Origin: Fulvimarina endophytica
Lineage (GTDB): Bacteria; Pseudomonadota; Alphaproteobacteria; Rhizobiales; Rhizobiaceae
DNA: 64,000 nucleotides
Reading direction: 5' to 3'
Assembly (NCBI RefSeq): GCF_003403015.1
Contig: NZ_QURL01000003.1
Coordinates: 558,001 to 622,000, forward strand
Below the pieces are notes generated by a model, which did no database searches, was not told where the DNA came from, and saw only the letters and a program-made list of their open reading frames with translations. Made by a program: the position numbers and the translations under genes. This document shows positions 46,218 through 54,844 of the stretch, piece by piece (position 1 is the first letter of the stretch; every line of letters begins with the position of its first letter).

Positions 46218-46622
46218 CTAGAGGAGGAAGGCGAGCGGCAGGCAGGCGCCATTGGCGCAGAGAGCGAAGAGGACGGCGAGCGAGCCCAGATCCTTGGCGT
46301 TGCGCGCCGCATCGCTGTAGCGCGGCGAGACATGGTCGACGATCTCCTCGATCGCCGTGTTCAGGGCTTCGAGGGCGTAGAGCACGAGAAGCAGCACACC
46401 CTGCGCGAGCCAGACCACCGCGCTCGACCCGACAAGGGCGTGGAAGCCGAGAACGAGGATGGTCGCTGCGATCTCCTGGCGGAAGGCCGGCTCGACCGAG
46501 AGCCTTTTCAGCCCCGAGATCGAATAGCTCGTGGAGGCGAAGAGATGGGCGAGCCCCTTGCGCTTGGGCGGAACCTTGGCGTCGGCGGGCTCGGCGGCAA
46601 ACGGCTTCGGGCGGGCGCTCAT
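46218..46622 (-). CDS. dgkA: Diacylglycerol kinase DgkA
   Basis: A 134-residue membrane protein with about three helices and the DgkA signature EALNTAIEEIVDHVS followed by ARNAKDLGSLAV. It phosphorylates diacylglycerol to phosphatidate at the inner membrane. The N-terminal roughly 25 residues are a cytoplasmic, Lys/Pro-rich extension. It starts two bases after the eptA stop. The pairing makes sense: EptA takes phosphoethanolamine from phosphatidylethanolamine and leaves diacylglycerol, which DgkA recycles. Confidence 0.92.
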   Translation of the reverse strand: MSARPKPFAAEPADAKVPPKRKGLAHLFASTSYSISGLKRLSVEPAFRQEIAATILVLGFHALVGSSAVVWLAQGVLLLVLYALEALNTAIEEIVDHVSPRYSDAARNAKDLGSLAVLFALCANGACLPLAFLL

Positions 46623-46624
46623 AC

Positions 46625-48277
46625 TCAACTTTCCGGTCCTTCGAGGCTCGACGTGACGAGGCCATTGTCGCGGCAGGGCGCGGCGATATCCAGCGCCCTG
46701 TCATAGACCTTGGTCCCGACGCCCATCAGGCCAAGGACGGTGTGGAACAGATTGTCGTGACTGAACGCCTCGTCGCGCTCCTTTGCAAGGCATGCCGTCT
46801 CGATCCCGTCGCTCGATTGGAACCCGTCCGACAGCCAGGCGATCATCGGCACATGGGTCTGCTCGGACGGCGCCAGAAAATAGGGGGCGGCATGGAGGTA
46901 GAGCCCCTTCTCGCCGAGCGATTCCCCGTGATCGGAGACGTAGAGCATCGCGGTGTCGAGCCGGTCGCTCGCCTTGCCCAGCACCGTCACGACGTCGTCG
47001 AGAAACCGATCGGTCTCGACGATCGTGTTGTCATAGGCGTTGACGATCTCCTCGCGGCTGCAATCGGCGAACTCGGCGGTGCGGCAGTCGGGCGTGAAAT
47101 GCCGCGCCGTCTCGTCATAGCGGGCGTAATAGGCCGGGCCGTGGCTTCCGAGCTGGTGGAGGACGATCACCGTGTCGCCCTCGACCGCGCCGAGCGCCTT
47201 TACGAGACGATCGGTGAGGATGTCGTCGCGGCACTCGCCGCCCTCGCAGTAGCGCGGATCGTTCGTCTCGGGCAGGAATTCGTAGGGCACCCGGTCCGCG
47301 ACCTTCTTCGAACCGGTGTTGTTGTCGAACCATTCGACCCCGACGCCCGCATGGGTCAGAACGTCGAGGACGTTCTCTGTCGTATCCGACTTGTCCTCGG
47401 AATAGTCGCTGCGCGGATAGACCGAGAACATGCAGGGCACGGAAATCGCCGTCGCCGTGCCGCAGCTCGAAACGTTCGAGAAGGCGAGGATGTCGTCTCG
47501 GGCCGAAAGCTTCGGATTGGTCGGCCGGTCATAGCCAAGAAGGCTGAAATTCGCCGCCCGGGCCGTCTCGCCGACGACCACCACGAGAACCCGGGGCCTG
47601 TCGCCCGGCTTTGGCATTCGCTTCGCGTCGAGGCCGAGCGGCTGGACCACGAGCGGGCCCGACCGGGTCTCGTGCACGGCGTATTTGACGCTCGCAACGA
47701 GGCTTGCCGCAGGGTTCAGGCTTGCGAGGAACTCGCGATGGGCGCGGAAGGTCGAGGCATAGACCGAATAGTTGGAGAAGACGATCGCGCAGACGACGAT
47801 CAGCGAGGGGACGATCACGGCGGTGTTCCATCCCGCCTTGGCGAGAACCCGGCGATGATCGACGCGGACGAAGGCGATGAGAGCTGCGGGCAGGAGCCCG
47901 TAGAGAGCGATATGGGCAAAGAGGGCCGGCGTCAGCAGGTGGCCGGCTTCCGGTCCCGTCGTCTCCATCGCGTTCTGGATCATGTCGCGATCGATGAGGG
48001 TGCCGAAGGTCTGCGTGAAATAGGAGGCGGTCGCGGCGACGAGGACGAGCGCGATGAAGACCGGCTTGATCACGTATTTAACAGAGACCATGATCAGGAG
48101 CGACGATCCGAGCAGGAAGAGCGCGAGCGCGAGCGCGGCAAGTTCCAGCTTGTGTGGCCCGAAGATCTCCAGTCCCGTCGCCCAGAAGCGGGCATTGGCG
48201 AAGGCGAGGAGATAGGCGGTGGTGAGGAAACTCAGCTGAATGCTCGTCAGGTGCGGGCGAACGGCGGAAAGCGACAT
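46625..48277 (-). CDS. eptA: Lipid A phosphoethanolamine transferase EptA
   Basis: A 550-residue inner-membrane enzyme: five N-terminal helices (about residues 15-170) and a periplasmic sulfatase-fold domain. Zn-site Glu236 (VVGETAR), nucleophile Thr276 in CGTATAISVPC and the disulfide cysteines 272 and 282 are visible, together with DHGESLGE, as in EptA/MCR enzymes. It adds phosphoethanolamine to lipid A, lowering negative charge and giving resistance to polymyxins and cationic peptides. It is the first gene of eptA-dgkA, divergent from a PmrAB-like system. Confidence 0.92.
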   Translation of the reverse strand: MSLSAVRPHLTSIQLSFLTTAYLLAFANARFWATGLEIFGPHKLELAALALALFLLGSSLLIMVSVKYVIKPVFIALVLVAATASYFTQTFGTLIDRDMIQNAMETTGPEAGHLLTPALFAHIALYGLLPAALIAFVRVDHRRVLAKAGWNTAVIVPSLIVVCAIVFSNYSVYASTFRAHREFLASLNPAASLVASVKYAVHETRSGPLVVQPLGLDAKRMPKPGDRPRVLVVVVGETARAANFSLLGYDRPTNPKLSARDDILAFSNVSSCGTATAISVPCMFSVYPRSDYSEDKSDTTENVLDVLTHAGVGVEWFDNNTGSKKVADRVPYEFLPETNDPRYCEGGECRDDILTDRLVKALGAVEGDTVIVLHQLGSHGPAYYARYDETARHFTPDCRTAEFADCSREEIVNAYDNTIVETDRFLDDVVTVLGKASDRLDTAMLYVSDHGESLGEKGLYLHAAPYFLAPSEQTHVPMIAWLSDGFQSSDGIETACLAKERDEAFSHDNLFHTVLGLMGVGTKVYDRALDIAAPCRDNGLVTSSLEGPES

Positions 48278-48717
48278 GGGCTTGCTCGGCTGCTGGCTGC
48301 GAAGGGAGCGCCGCGATGCTCCCTCGTTCGGGCAGGCGGGCGGCGTCCGGCAGCTTCCTTATCGCGTCGGTTGCGCCGCGTCCCGCTCGGCCTTTCTCAC
48401 GATGTTCGATCCCGACAGGTCTTCGACAGGTTGGCAGCTCGCGCCCGAACCGGCACCGCGACGGCGGGGAACGCGCGGTTTCGCCGTGCCGGCGCACACC
48501 ATTCTCCTTGCGCGCGCGCCGGGTTCGGGCTTCATGATGGGTCTCCTGATGATTCGTGACGCCAGCCGGGTGATGTCATTGTTCGCGACCACTGCCGATC
48601 CTGCCGCCATTGCGACCGCGCCGCGTGCGCCGAAGACTTTCGCCGGCAGAGCGCGCACCCGCGCTGCAAGCAGCCCCCTCGCGCCGGGCGATCGCCCCGG
48701 TCCGGGCGCCTGATCCC
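48278..48717. other. 440-bp divergent region between eptA and the response regulator
   Basis: No convincing gene is seen; the short open frames are Arg/Pro-rich and without recognisable domains. It must hold the promoters for eptA-dgkA and the two-component genes. I did not find a clear direct repeat of the PmrA-box type. Confidence 0.5.
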
Positions 48718-49392
48718 GTGCGTCTTCTTCTCGTCGAGGACAGTCCGCGCCTGACCGAGCTTCTGCGCGAGACGGTGCATCAGGCCGGCTGGCGGATCGA
48801 TTGCGCGGGAACGCTCGCCGAGGCGCGCTTGATGGTCGCGACCGATGCCTACGATCTGTGCGTCCTCGATCTCGGAATGCCGGACGGCAACGGGCTCGAC
48901 CTTCTCGCCGCCATGCGGGCCGCAGGCTCGACGCTTCCCGTCCTCGTCGTGACCGCGATCGGGGACGTCGATTCGCGCATCGCGGGGCTCGATGCGGGAG
49001 CGGACGACTACCTCGCCAAGCCCTTCCATCACCGTGAATTCCTCGCGCGCTGCCGGGCGATCGCCCGGCGCGGGACGACGAGCGCGCCGATCCTGTCGGC
49101 GGGCCGGCTGCGCTACGACCCGGCCTCGGCGCTGCTGACCTGCGAGAACACGGCGATCGCGCTCGCGCCGCGCGAACGCCAGCTGATCGAGATCCTGATG
49201 CGCGAGGTGGGCCGGGTCGTCTCCAAGCGGCGGCTCGAGGACGCCCTGTCGGAGGCCGGCGACGTCTTCACCACCAATGCGCTCGAAGTTCTCGTCTCGC
49301 GCCTGCGCAAGCGCATATCGGAGGTCGAGGCCGGGGCCGAGATCGAGACGGTTCGCGGCATCGGCTATCTCCTGCGGTCGACCGAGCCGTGA
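48718..49392 (+). CDS. OmpR/PhoB-type response regulator (PmrA-like)
   Basis: A 224-residue response regulator. The receiver has acidic ED at residues 7-8, phosphoacceptor Asp51 (CVLDLGMPDGNG) and the conserved Lys in LAKPF. The C-terminal winged helix ends EVLVSRLRKRIS and ETVRGIGYLL. A GTG start at 48718 gives the normal N-terminus RLLLVEDSPRL; the upstream open extension is Arg/Pro-rich. It overlaps the kinase gene by four bases (GTGA) and is divergent from eptA-dgkA, so it probably controls lipid A modification as PmrA/BasR does. Confidence 0.87.
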   Translation: MRLLLVEDSPRLTELLRETVHQAGWRIDCAGTLAEARLMVATDAYDLCVLDLGMPDGNGLDLLAAMRAAGSTLPVLVVTAIGDVDSRIAGLDAGADDYLAKPFHHREFLARCRAIARRGTTSAPILSAGRLRYDPASALLTCENTAIALAPRERQLIEILMREVGRVVSKRRLEDALSEAGDVFTTNALEVLVSRLRKRISEVEAGAEIETVRGIGYLLRSTEP

Positions 49393-50768
49393 GCGAGGCA
49401 CGCTCCCTTCTCGGTCTCGTCGCGCGGCGCATCCTTCTCTTCGCCACGCTCGCCGTCGCCATCCAGTCGGTCGTGGTCTTCGTCTCCTACTGGTTCGACG
49501 AGGACGAACTCGGCCGGATCATGGTCGAGCACGAGACGGAAACGATCGCCTCGGCCTTTCTCGGCCGGGAGGGCGATCCGGATCTCGACATCATCCGCGA
49601 CCGCTATGGCATCGGAGGCGAGGCCGAGGCGGGCAGCGATGCGAGCGGCCGGTCCCCGGATGCGCGCGCGGGCTACCGGATCCTGGTCCAGAGCCCGGCC
49701 GGCGTTCTCTACGACGATTGCGGGATCGATTGCGCACATCCTCTCCTGGTCCCGGCGACGGATCCCCCCGATTTCTGGTTCCGGATCGTCGAGCCGGGCA
49801 TGCCGCTCTCGATCGTCGGCGGCCGGCGCTTTCGCGAGGCGGACGGGACGCCGCTGGTCGTCGAATTCGCGGCGATCGACGATCCCCGTTCGCTGGTTCT
49901 CGGCGTTCTGACCGAGGAGATGGTTGAGCACATGGCCTGGCCGATGGGGCTCCTCCTGTTTCTCGTCTTCGGCGCGACCACGCTTTCGATCCGCTCGGCG
50001 CTGCGCCCCATGGACGCCGTGGTCGCGGCCGCCGATGCGATCGATCCGAGGCGTAGCCTCCAGCGTTTGCCGGGCGAGCGCCTTCCCCGCGAGATCCTGA
50101 GGCTCGTGGGCGCGGTCAATCGCGCCTTCGACCGGGCCGAGGCGCTGATCGGCTCCCAGAAGATCTTCGCGGCCTCGATCGCCCACGAGATCCGCACGCC
50201 GGTCTCGATCGTCAAGCTGGAATTGTCGCGGATCGACCATCCGCGCGCGCGCAAGGCGGAGGGCGATATCGACGGCCTCACCCATGTGCTGGAGCAGTTG
50301 ACGGCTCTCGCCCGCCTCGATGCCGTCGAAGCGGAAGCGTTCACCTTCGAGCCGCTCGGAACATTCGTCGAGGGGGTGGTCGAGGACATCGCGCCACTGG
50401 TCTTCGGCTCCGGCCGCACGATCGCCTTCGAGCGGGCGGCCGATCCGAGAGTCCGCATCTCACGCACGCTCGCAACGACGCTCGTTCGAAACCTCGTCGA
50501 GAACGCCATCAAGCACACGCCGGCCGGAACCCAGATCCTCGTCAGGGTGGAGGCGCCGGCGACGATCCTCGTCGTGGACGACGGGCCGGGATTCGGCGAG
50601 GGCTGGACCGGTGTCGATACGGGCATCGCCAGCGTCAAATCCACCGGCTCGCTCGGCCTCGGCCTGAAGATCGCCGATCGTATCGCCGCGATCCTCGGCG
50701 GTTCGCTGACGATCGCTCCGGGCCGGGATCGCGGTGCCCGAATCACGGTCGCGCTTCCCGCGCCTTGA
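49389..50768 (+). CDS. Sensor histidine kinase (PmrB-like)
   Basis: A 459-residue membrane kinase. Two helices (about 15-35 and 183-203) flank a periplasmic domain of about 145 residues, followed by HAMP-like sequence, an H-box with His266 (SIAHEIRTPVS), an N-box (RNLVENAIKHTP) and the ATP lid (VVDDGPGFGEG, GSLGLGLKIAD). The periplasmic part contains acidic stretches and two Cys (DDCGIDCAH). It starts with GTG inside the response-regulator stop. The signal is unknown; metal ions or cationic peptides are possible. Confidence 0.88.
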   Translation: MSEARSLLGLVARRILLFATLAVAIQSVVVFVSYWFDEDELGRIMVEHETETIASAFLGREGDPDLDIIRDRYGIGGEAEAGSDASGRSPDARAGYRILVQSPAGVLYDDCGIDCAHPLLVPATDPPDFWFRIVEPGMPLSIVGGRRFREADGTPLVVEFAAIDDPRSLVLGVLTEEMVEHMAWPMGLLLFLVFGATTLSIRSALRPMDAVVAAADAIDPRRSLQRLPGERLPREILRLVGAVNRAFDRAEALIGSQKIFAASIAHEIRTPVSIVKLELSRIDHPRARKAEGDIDGLTHVLEQLTALARLDAVEAEAFTFEPLGTFVEGVVEDIAPLVFGSGRTIAFERAADPRVRISRTLATTLVRNLVENAIKHTPAGTQILVRVEAPATILVVDDGPGFGEGWTGVDTGIASVKSTGSLGLGLKIADRIAAILGGSLTIAPGRDRGARITVALPAP

Positions 50769-50874
50769 GCGTGCTTGCGGGCCTGCCGCCGCGCCCCGGT
50801 CGCGAGCTCGATCCCCGTTCACGGGGCGAACGGCCTTATTTCCGAGGTCCCCGTCCGTTTCGTAAGGGTTGCAG

Positions 50875-50906
50875 TTGATGTGCCATGACGGCACATCGTA
50901 TACAAT
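50875..50906 (+). promoter_or_regulatory. Promoter and operator of the MerR gene
   Basis: TTGATG (50875-50880) and TACAAT (50901-50906) are separated by 20 bases; the inverted repeat TGTGCC-N5-GGCACA (50879-50895) lies in the spacer. Long-spacer promoters with a central dyad are characteristic of MerR control. The gene starts 30 bases downstream. Confidence 0.5.
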
Positions 50907-50935
50907 AACGGGACGACAGCGACGAAGCACCTTGA

Positions 50936-51502
50936 ATGACCCAGCACCGTACACGGAAAATCCGTTTGAAGAAGATCGGGGAGGTCGCCGCGCTGTTCGG
51001 GACGACGCCCCGCACGCTTCTCTATTACGAAGAGCAGGGCATTCTCACGCCGGACAAGACCGGGAAGGGAACGCGGGTCTATGCGAGCGGCGATATCCGC
51101 CGGTTCGCGGTCGCCTTCGAACTGGCCGGACTCGGAATTCCGATTCGCCGGATTCGCGAGATCGTGGAGGCGTCGGAACGCGCGACGTCGAAGGAGGAGG
51201 CCGCGCGTGCGCAGTCGAGCCTGTTGACGGATCTCGGCGCAGACCTGCGCGATCAGATCGGGCGGCTCGAACGGGCGGTCGCCGACATCGAGGCGGGCCG
51301 GAGCCTGATCGACGGGACCTTCGAGGCGCACCCGGCAGAGGCCTCCGCGGGCCGGGCGTCCGCGAAGGAGGGGATCACGCCGCTTCCGGCGATCTGCGCG
51401 CTTCTCGCCGATTTCGGCGATCTGGAAACCCGCCGCCTGACCGGGGATGCCGAGGGGAAGCGGCCGAAAAAGCCACGATACGTCGCCGCCTCCGGCCGGT
51501 AG
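50936..51502 (+). CDS. MerR-family transcriptional regulator
   Basis: A 188-residue regulator. The MerR helix-turn-helix and wing are clear (KIGEVAALFGTTPRTLLYYEEQGILTP and TRVYASGDIRRFAVAFELAGLGIPIRRIREIV), followed by a coiled-coil dimerisation helix (about 110-140). The C-terminal tail of about 50 residues has no Cys or His cluster, so metal sensing of the usual kind is not supported. A dyad in its own promoter suggests autoregulation. The neighbouring DedA gene is convergent, so no target is obvious. Confidence 0.83.
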   Translation: MTQHRTRKIRLKKIGEVAALFGTTPRTLLYYEEQGILTPDKTGKGTRVYASGDIRRFAVAFELAGLGIPIRRIREIVEASERATSKEEAARAQSSLLTDLGADLRDQIGRLERAVADIEAGRSLIDGTFEAHPAEASAGRASAKEGITPLPAICALLADFGDLETRRLTGDAEGKRPKKPRYVAASGR

Positions 51503-51571
51503 GATCACGCGAGCGCCCGGCGGCCGCGATCGATTCGGTGCCGAGATGCCCCGGTGCCCCCGAGCGGCCCC

Positions 51572-52225
51572 TCAGTCGTCCTGCTCCGATCGCTTCGTCT
51601 TCGTGCCGATCACCCCGCGTGCCTTCAGGATCGGCCCCCACTGGCGATAGCCGATGTAGAGGACGATGCCGGTGACGACCACGCCGAGCGCGATCAGGAT
51701 GCCTCGCTCGACGACCTCGACCTGGGCGAAGAGGGACTGGATCGAATAGCCGAACACGTAGCCGAGGGTCGTGAACAGGCTCGCCCAGATGGCGGCCCCG
51801 ATGAAGTTCAGGATCAGGAAGCGGAAGAGACCGATGCGCGACATTCCGAGCGCGATCAGGCCCGGCATGCGCAGCCCGTAGACGTAGCGGTTCACGATGA
51901 CGAAATAGGCCTGGTAGCGTTCCACGAGGCGCAGCGCCTTGGAAAAGCGCCGGTGCTCGCGCCAGGGCCGGACCCATCGGTGATTGGAGGAGTATCGGGC
52001 GAAGAGGAAGACGGCGAGATCACCGAAGAACGAGCCGACGAAGGCGAGCGCCATCATGAATTCGAGGGAATAGGAGCCCCGAAACGCCAGGAATCCGCCG
52101 ATGATCGCAAAGATCTCGCCTTCGAAGAACGTGCCGGCGAAGATGATGGCCGGTCCGAACTGGCTGATGAGGTTGAGAATATCGTGCAAGCTGGTTTCCG
52201 GATCGGCGTTCGTATCGTCAGGCAT
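51572..52225 (-). CDS. DedA/SNARE-associated family membrane protein
   Basis: A 217-residue inner-membrane protein of the DedA family. Typical motifs are FFEGEIFAIIGGFLAFRG near residue 35, the acidic GSFFGDLAVFLFAR and the later NRYVYGLRMPGLIALGMSR with the conserved Arg pair, then two or three helices. DedA proteins are proton-dependent lipid carriers or flippases affecting envelope stability and polymyxin tolerance. It stands as a single gene, convergent with merR. Its closeness to eptA-dgkA may be coincidental. Confidence 0.88.
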   Translation of the reverse strand: MPDDTNADPETSLHDILNLISQFGPAIIFAGTFFEGEIFAIIGGFLAFRGSYSLEFMMALAFVGSFFGDLAVFLFARYSSNHRWVRPWREHRRFSKALRLVERYQAYFVIVNRYVYGLRMPGLIALGMSRIGLFRFLILNFIGAAIWASLFTTLGYVFGYSIQSLFAQVEVVERGILIALGVVVTGIVLYIGYRQWGPILKARGVIGTKTKRSEQDD

Positions 52226-52442
52226 CGGCCCGGTGCCGGGCCCTCACGGGTCTCGGGTCTCGCCGTGGCCCGCATCCGTTAAGACGGCGGCGATCCTCCG
52301 GCGGGATGCGATCGGCTCCCTCGTTTCGCCGCGCTTGTCGCGGGATCGATCCGCCCCCGCGCGCCACATAGGCCGTCGCCGCGGGTCTTGAAAGGGCGGG
52401 TGCGAGCCATCCTCGGCCGGGGCATGCGGGCCGCGATGCCTG

Positions 52443-53423
52443 TCAGCCCCACAGATCGCCCGAGGGCGGGGCCAGCGTCGAGCCGGCATACACGAGCCCC
52501 GGTTCGCGGTCCTCGGCAAGAAGCAGGGGGCCGTCGAGGTCCACGACATCGGCGTTCTGGGCCAGAAGCGCGGCTGGCGCCATGGAGAGCGAGGTCGACA
52601 CCATGCAGCCCACCATGACCCCGAAGCCGAGTTCGCGGGCGCGGCGCTGCATCTTCAGGGCCTCGGTGAGACCGCCGGACTTGTCGAGCTTGATGTTCAC
52701 GTAATCGTATCTGCCGACGAGGCCTTCGAGGTCGGCGCTGGTATGCACCGATTCGTCGGCGCAGATCGGGACGGGATGGGGGATCCTCGCGAGGATCTCG
52801 TCCCCGCCGACGGGCAGCGGTTGCTCGATGAGCATCGCGCCGCCGCGCGCGGCCTCGAGGAGATGGGCGGTGAGGCGATCCCCCGTCCATCCCTCGTTCG
52901 CATCGAGGATCAGGCGGCTGCGGGGGGCGGCCTCGTGGACGGCCCGGATACGGCCGATATCGTCGTTCGTCCCCATCTTGATCTTCAGGATGGGCCGGAC
53001 CGCCGCCCGCGCCGCAGCGCCCATTCGCTCCGGCTCGTCGAGGCTGATCGTGTAGGCGGTCTCGACCGGCCTTGGTTCGGTCTCGCAGACGAGCGATGCG
53101 ACCGAGCGTCCGGACGTCTTCGCCTCGAGGTCCCAGAAGGCGCAATCGAGGGCGTTGCGCGCAGCGCCCGCCGGAAGCCGCTCCTGCAGCGCCTCGCGCG
53201 TGAGGCCGGCCTCGATCTCGCCCGAAAGCGCCTCGATCTCGGCGAGGACGCCCTCCAGCGTCTCCCCGTAGCGTCCATAGGGCACGCATTCGCCGCGTCC
53301 GCGAAAGCCGCCGCGCTCGATGGTGGCGACGATCACGCTCGCTTGGGTCTTCGAGCCGCGGGCGATGCGGAATTCGGAGGCGAGCGCGAAGTGTTCCACT
53401 GTGACTGAAAGACGACTGCTCAT
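52443..53423 (-). CDS. Dipeptide epimerase-like enolase-superfamily enzyme (DgcA-like)
   Basis: A 326-residue enolase-superfamily protein of the muconate-lactonising subgroup. The catalytic residues of dipeptide epimerases are present: KIK (Lys147, Lys149), metal ligands Asp174 (LDANEGW), Glu200 (EQPLP) and Asp223 (ADESVH), and a Lys in NIKLDKSGG. Such enzymes epimerise L-Ala-D/L-Glu from peptidoglycan, and some alphaproteobacterial members (DgcA) act as N-succinyl/acyl amino acid racemases. Substrate specificity is not resolved. The ATG at 53423 follows GGAGCG. It is divergent from the mla operon. Confidence 0.8.
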   Translation of the reverse strand: MSSRLSVTVEHFALASEFRIARGSKTQASVIVATIERGGFRGRGECVPYGRYGETLEGVLAEIEALSGEIEAGLTREALQERLPAGAARNALDCAFWDLEAKTSGRSVASLVCETEPRPVETAYTISLDEPERMGAAARAAVRPILKIKMGTNDDIGRIRAVHEAAPRSRLILDANEGWTGDRLTAHLLEAARGGAMLIEQPLPVGGDEILARIPHPVPICADESVHTSADLEGLVGRYDYVNIKLDKSGGLTEALKMQRRARELGFGVMVGCMVSTSLSMAPAALLAQNADVVDLDGPLLLAEDREPGLVYAGSTLAPPSGDLWG

Positions 53424-53659
53424 GTGAATTCGCTCCAAGCGCGGGGGTCGGCCGGCTTTTGGCCTTAACAGGCGGCCATGAGATGCGGAAGGTGCTTTCG
53501 CCTGCGCGGCATGATGGACGGTTCCGTCGAACCCTCCCATGCCCTAGAGAGCGCGCAATGCCCGGTGAGGGCTTGCGCGAGCGACCGAAGGCGCGGCGGC
53601 ATCGTGCCGGCAATGATCGATGGGACAGCCGGACGCTCCAGCCGTTCGGCCGAGGGGAC

Positions 53660-54844
53660 ATGGGCGACAGTACGACGACAGCGGCCGGCGAGGGTCGCGG
53701 CATGCAGGCGACCGCGCCGAGCCTTCGCGGCGAGCGCCAGGACGGCACGCTGGTCCTGAAGGCCGCCGGCGACTGGCTGGCGCGCACCGTGGGCTCGATC
53801 GAGAGCGATCTCGACAAGACCGCCTCCGCCAATCTCGGGCCGGACGTGGCGATCGACCTGTCGGAGGTCCGCCAGATCGATACCGCCGGTGCCTTCGTTC
53901 TCGAAAAGCTGAAGCGTTCGCTTGCGGCCGACCGCAAGGGCGTCGCGCTGAACGGCCTGAAATCGGGCAATGGCGCCCTCTTCGAGGCGGTCGGCAACGC
54001 CATGGACCGGGAACGCCCGCAAAAGCCGAAGAAGACCGGCAACCCGCTGACCGAGGCGGTGGCCTCGGTCGGGGCCTTCGTCTTCGCCATCAGGGACGAG
54101 ACGGTCAACGGCCTCAACCTCATCGGCGGCGCGATGTACGGAGCGGGCGGGCGCATTTCCGGCCGCACCCAGAGGCGGCCCGCCGCCGTCTTCAATCAGG
54201 TCGACCAAATGGGCGTGAAGGCGATCCCCATCATCGTCCTCATCACCTTTCTCGTGGGCGGCATCATCGCCCAGCAGGGCGCCTTCCAGCTTCGCCGCTA
54301 TGGCGGCGAGGTCTATGCGGTCAACCTCATCTCGATCCTCGTCCTGCGCGAGATCGGCGTTCTCCTCGCCGCCATCATGATCGCCGGGCGCTCGGGCAGC
54401 GCGATCTGCGCCGAGATCGGCTCGATGAAGATGCGCGAGGAGGTGGACGCGCTCCACGTCATCGGTCTCAATCCCATCGGGGTCCTCGTCTTTCCCCGCC
54501 TCGTCGCCCTGTCGATCGCGCTGCCGCTATTGACGGTCATCGCCAATCTTTCGGCGCTGGCGGGCGGCGCCATCACGCTTCGGATCTATTCCGACATCTC
54601 GTTCATGAACTTCCTGCAGGGCCTGCAGAGCTCGGTCGATCTCTTCACCGTGTTCTCCGGCCTCATCAAGGCCCCCTTCATGGCGATCCTGATCGGCCTC
54701 GTCGCCTCGAACGAGGGCATGAAGGTGGGCGGAAGCGCGGAAAGCCTCGGGCTTCGCGTGACGGCCGCCGTCGTCAAGTCGATCTTCCTCGTGATCGTGA
54801 TGGACGGGCTTTTCGCAATCTTCTACGCGACGATCGGACTATGA
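53660..54844 (+). CDS. mlaE: MlaE-type ABC permease with N-terminal STAS domain
   Basis: A 394-residue protein: a STAS-like domain (about residues 25-110, with DLSEVRQIDTAGAFVLEKLKR) fused to the MlaE permease domain (about 170-390; FLVGGIIAQQGAFQLRRYGGE, LLAAIMIAGRSGSAICAEIGSMKMREEVDAL). In Proteobacteria MlaE, MlaF and MlaD form an inner-membrane complex moving phospholipids between inner and outer membranes; in E. coli the STAS protein MlaB is separate. The ATG at 53660 follows GAGGGG. The stop overlaps mlaF (ATGA). Confidence 0.92.
   Translation: MGDSTTTAAGEGRGMQATAPSLRGERQDGTLVLKAAGDWLARTVGSIESDLDKTASANLGPDVAIDLSEVRQIDTAGAFVLEKLKRSLAADRKGVALNGLKSGNGALFEAVGNAMDRERPQKPKKTGNPLTEAVASVGAFVFAIRDETVNGLNLIGGAMYGAGGRISGRTQRRPAAVFNQVDQMGVKAIPIIVLITFLVGGIIAQQGAFQLRRYGGEVYAVNLISILVLREIGVLLAAIMIAGRSGSAICAEIGSMKMREEVDALHVIGLNPIGVLVFPRLVALSIALPLLTVIANLSALAGGAITLRIYSDISFMNFLQGLQSSVDLFTVFSGLIKAPFMAILIGLVASNEGMKVGGSAESLGLRVTAAVVKSIFLVIVMDGLFAIFYATIGL

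Noticed and set aside
48240..48713. Possible small gene in the eptA-response regulator gap
   Set aside because: Arg/Pro/Ala-rich with no ribosome-binding site or domain, overlapping both flanking promoters. Treated as non-coding.
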